DNA of 64,000 nucleotides from Yoonia sp. G8-12 (GTDB taxonomy: Bacteria > Pseudomonadota > Alphaproteobacteria > Rhodobacterales > Rhodobacteraceae). Below, piece after piece: positions 62,672 to 64,000 of the stretch. Both the position numbers and the translations under genes were made by a program. The notes under the pieces are model-generated. The model saw nothing but the letters and a program-made list of their open reading frames with translations, did not search any database and had not been told where the DNA came from. Numbering within the stretch: the stretch's first letter is position 1; each line of letters opens with the position of its first letter. The stretch is from positions 2,728,001-2,792,000 of the forward strand of contig NZ_CP151762.1 of NCBI RefSeq assembly GCF_038443675.1, in the 5' to 3' direction.

Positions 62672-63394
62672 TTAAGCGTCTTTGACCACTCTTGCCAGTG
62701 TAACAATCGACACTTTTCTGGCACCCGCAATCTTGGCTGCCTCGGCGCTCGCGGCCAATGTCGCCCCAGAGGTCATGACATCATCCACCAATATGACGTG
62801 TTTACTCGCAATGTGGTGCTTGCACTTGGGGTTCGGCACGATGGCATCCTCGAGCTCGGCAAAGCGCGCGTCGCGGCTATGGCCTTGGAGCGTTGCGGTG
62901 CGTTTGGTCCGCACCAAAGCATCCACACAAACCGTTGTATCCATCACCTTTGCCAACTCTTGGGCCAACAAGGCAGATTGATTGTAACGCCGCCGGACAA
63001 GGCGCAGCCAATGAAGCGGAACAGGGACAAAAACAGTATCTATTCCGCCCCAGTCCTGTATTTTTTGCGCCATCCAACGGGCCGCAGGAATGGCAAGTTC
63101 TGTGCGATCCCCGTGTTTGAGCGCCAGAACAAGGCGCCGCCCAACGCCACTATAGGCCAGCACCGTGCGCCCGCGATCCCAAGGGCGTGCGATCGTCATG
63201 CAGTCATCACATTGCACGGTTTCACCGTGATCTTCGCCCGGCAACGGGACGCCACATTTGTCACAAACCAGCCCACCAATGAACTGCGTTTCCCGCCAAC
63301 AGGCGGCGCACAAACCAAAATCATCCTCAGTTGACGCATCACAGGCAACACACTGCGCGGGATAAATTGCCCGAATGACGCTTTGCAACCGCAT
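62672..63394 (-). CDS. comF: ComF family protein (zinc ribbon plus phosphoribosyltransferase fold)
   Basis: A 240-residue protein. N-terminal zinc-binding cysteines occur as CVACDAST, CAACW, CDKCGVP and CDDCM (double zinc ribbon, residues 16-65), and the PRPP-loop motif VILVDDVMTSGATLAA lies near residue 200. In naturally competent bacteria ComF helps DNA uptake; elsewhere its role is unclear. Divergent from the methyltransferase gene with 13 bases between starts. Confidence 0.93.
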   Translation of the reverse strand: MRLQSVIRAIYPAQCVACDASTEDDFGLCAACWRETQFIGGLVCDKCGVPLPGEDHGETVQCDDCMTIARPWDRGRTVLAYSGVGRRLVLALKHGDRTELAIPAARWMAQKIQDWGGIDTVFVPVPLHWLRLVRRRYNQSALLAQELAKVMDTTVCVDALVRTKRTATLQGHSRDARFAELEDAIVPNPKCKHHIASKHVILVDDVMTSGATLAASAEAAKIAGARKVSIVTLARVVKDA

Positions 63395-63407
63395 GAATGC
63401 ACCCTAA

Positions 63408-64000
63408 ATGACCGGCATGGATATGCCACAGATCACCGACCGCGCCGCTTTGATGCGCAACCGCGCCCGCGCTTTGCCCGATGCGCTGTTCTTGCAAGAA
63501 CAGGCAGCCGATGAACTTCAAGAGAGACTGAACGAGGTTAACAGAACCTTTACGTCCGTCGCGATTGTGACCGGTTTCCCCGATTTTTGGGCCGCCCGTT
63601 ACCCCGATGCGACGATTGTGGCAGATGAGGACACGCTCGATCTGAAACCACAGGCCCATGATCTGGTCCTGCACAGCATGTGCCTGCATTGGGCGAATGA
63701 CCCCGTGGGGCAGTTGGTACAGGCCCGCCATGCGTTGCAGCCCGATGGTTTGCTGCTCTGTACATTTCTTGGTGGTCAAACCCTGCATGAATTGCGCGCG
63801 TCATTGGCCGAGGCAGAGGCCGCTATCGCAGGCGGGCTATCTCCACGGATCGCCCCGATGGGCGAAATCCGTGATCTTGGCGGGCTTTTGCAGCGCGCTG
63901 GCTTTGCTTTGCCTGTCGCGGATGCCACGCCTTTGACCGCGAGCTATGTCAACGCTTTCCACTTGATGCATGATTTGCGCAAAATGGGCGAAAACAATGC
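63408..64000 (+). CDS. SAM-dependent methyltransferase, NDUFAF5/BioC-like, 3' end cut by window
   Basis: An open frame without stop to the window edge, about 197 codons. From ATG 63408 (ATG 63423 is also possible) it reads DRAALMRNRARALPDA and LFLQEQAADELQERL, the start of NDUFAF5-type methyltransferases. DLVLHSMCLHWANDPVGQL is the conserved region after motif I, and LTASYVNAFHLMHDLRKMG is near the end of the family domain. The usual GxGxG motif I is replaced by VTGFPDFWA, a known oddity of this group. Human NDUFAF5 hydroxylates an arginine of complex I; the bacterial role is unclear. Confidence 0.82.
   Translation, partial: MTGMDMPQITDRAALMRNRARALPDALFLQEQAADELQERLNEVNRTFTSVAIVTGFPDFWAARYPDATIVADEDTLDLKPQAHDLVLHSMCLHWANDPVGQLVQARHALQPDGLLLCTFLGGQTLHELRASLAEAEAAIAGGLSPRIAPMGEIRDLGGLLQRAGFALPVADATPLTASYVNAFHLMHDLRKMGENN

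Noticed and set aside
1..64000. CRISPR arrays, insertion sequences, prophage genes, restriction or toxin-antitoxin systems
   Set aside because: No regular repeat array, transposase, integrase, phage structural gene or defence motif was found; the window reads as core genome with one polysaccharide cluster.

Overview
This window looks like a core-genome segment of an alphaproteobacterium, most likely the Roseobacter group of the Rhodobacterales. The basis is protein style and gene order: hemD divergent from tsaD-gpsA-yciI-EVE, rnd-kdsD-lptCAB-hpf-ptsN, dnaK-dnaJ-radC, secA divergent from ppiC-argJ-mutT, rimP-nusA-ylxR-infB, and comF-grxC-nit-marR divergent from a methyltransferase. I see no insertion sequence, prophage, CRISPR array or rRNA. 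The only RNA gene is a tRNA-Thr(CGT). The genus is not determinable by eye.

Layout. 1-7.5 kb: the 3' part of a Na+/H+ antiporter with a cyclic-nucleotide-binding tail, a tripartite tricarboxylate transporter (tctCBA, minus strand), and a divergent tctD-tctE two-component system followed by an orphan ABC-type binding protein. 7.5-8.6 kb: a frameshifted SDR gene and the tRNA. 8.7-15 kb: the hemY/mitofilin-like/hemD group divergent from tsaD-gpsA-yciI-EVE. 15.2-21.6 kb: a DUF2853 protein, a small outer-membrane barrel, an extensin-family protein, ahcY with a hairpin-rich leader, an HD hydrolase and a frameshifted GGDEF-EAL protein. 21.7-26.4 kb: RNase D, Kdo-pathway isomerase, the Lpt export genes, ribosome hibernation factor and PtsN.

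26.4-35.2 kb is the most accessory-looking part. Seven closely packed minus-strand genes (cysQ, a kdsB-like gene, galU, two tandem paralogous glycosyltransferases, a GT14-type enzyme and a two-module sulfotransferase) together with a divergent capsule-type ABC permease suggest synthesis and export of a sulfated surface polysaccharide. CysQ would clear the PAP by-product of sulfation.

35.2-51.6 kb: dnaK (with a heat-shock-type promoter), dnaJ, radC, an unrecognised secreted protein, secA, ppiC, argJ, mutT, infB, ylxR, nusA and rimP; a terminator-like hairpin lies in the rimP leader. 51.6-58.2 kb: a prolyl aminopeptidase plus peptide ABC transporter operon. 58.2-64 kb: ubiG, a GT90 transferase, a UXS-like epimerase, the comF-grx-nit-marR operon and a truncated methyltransferase.

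A recurring oddity is that three genes (tctE-like kinase, SDR, GGDEF-EAL) are each broken by an apparent one-base loss in a homopolymer, and radC may carry a one-base gain. This pattern points to assembly or sequencing indels at least as much as to real pseudogenes.
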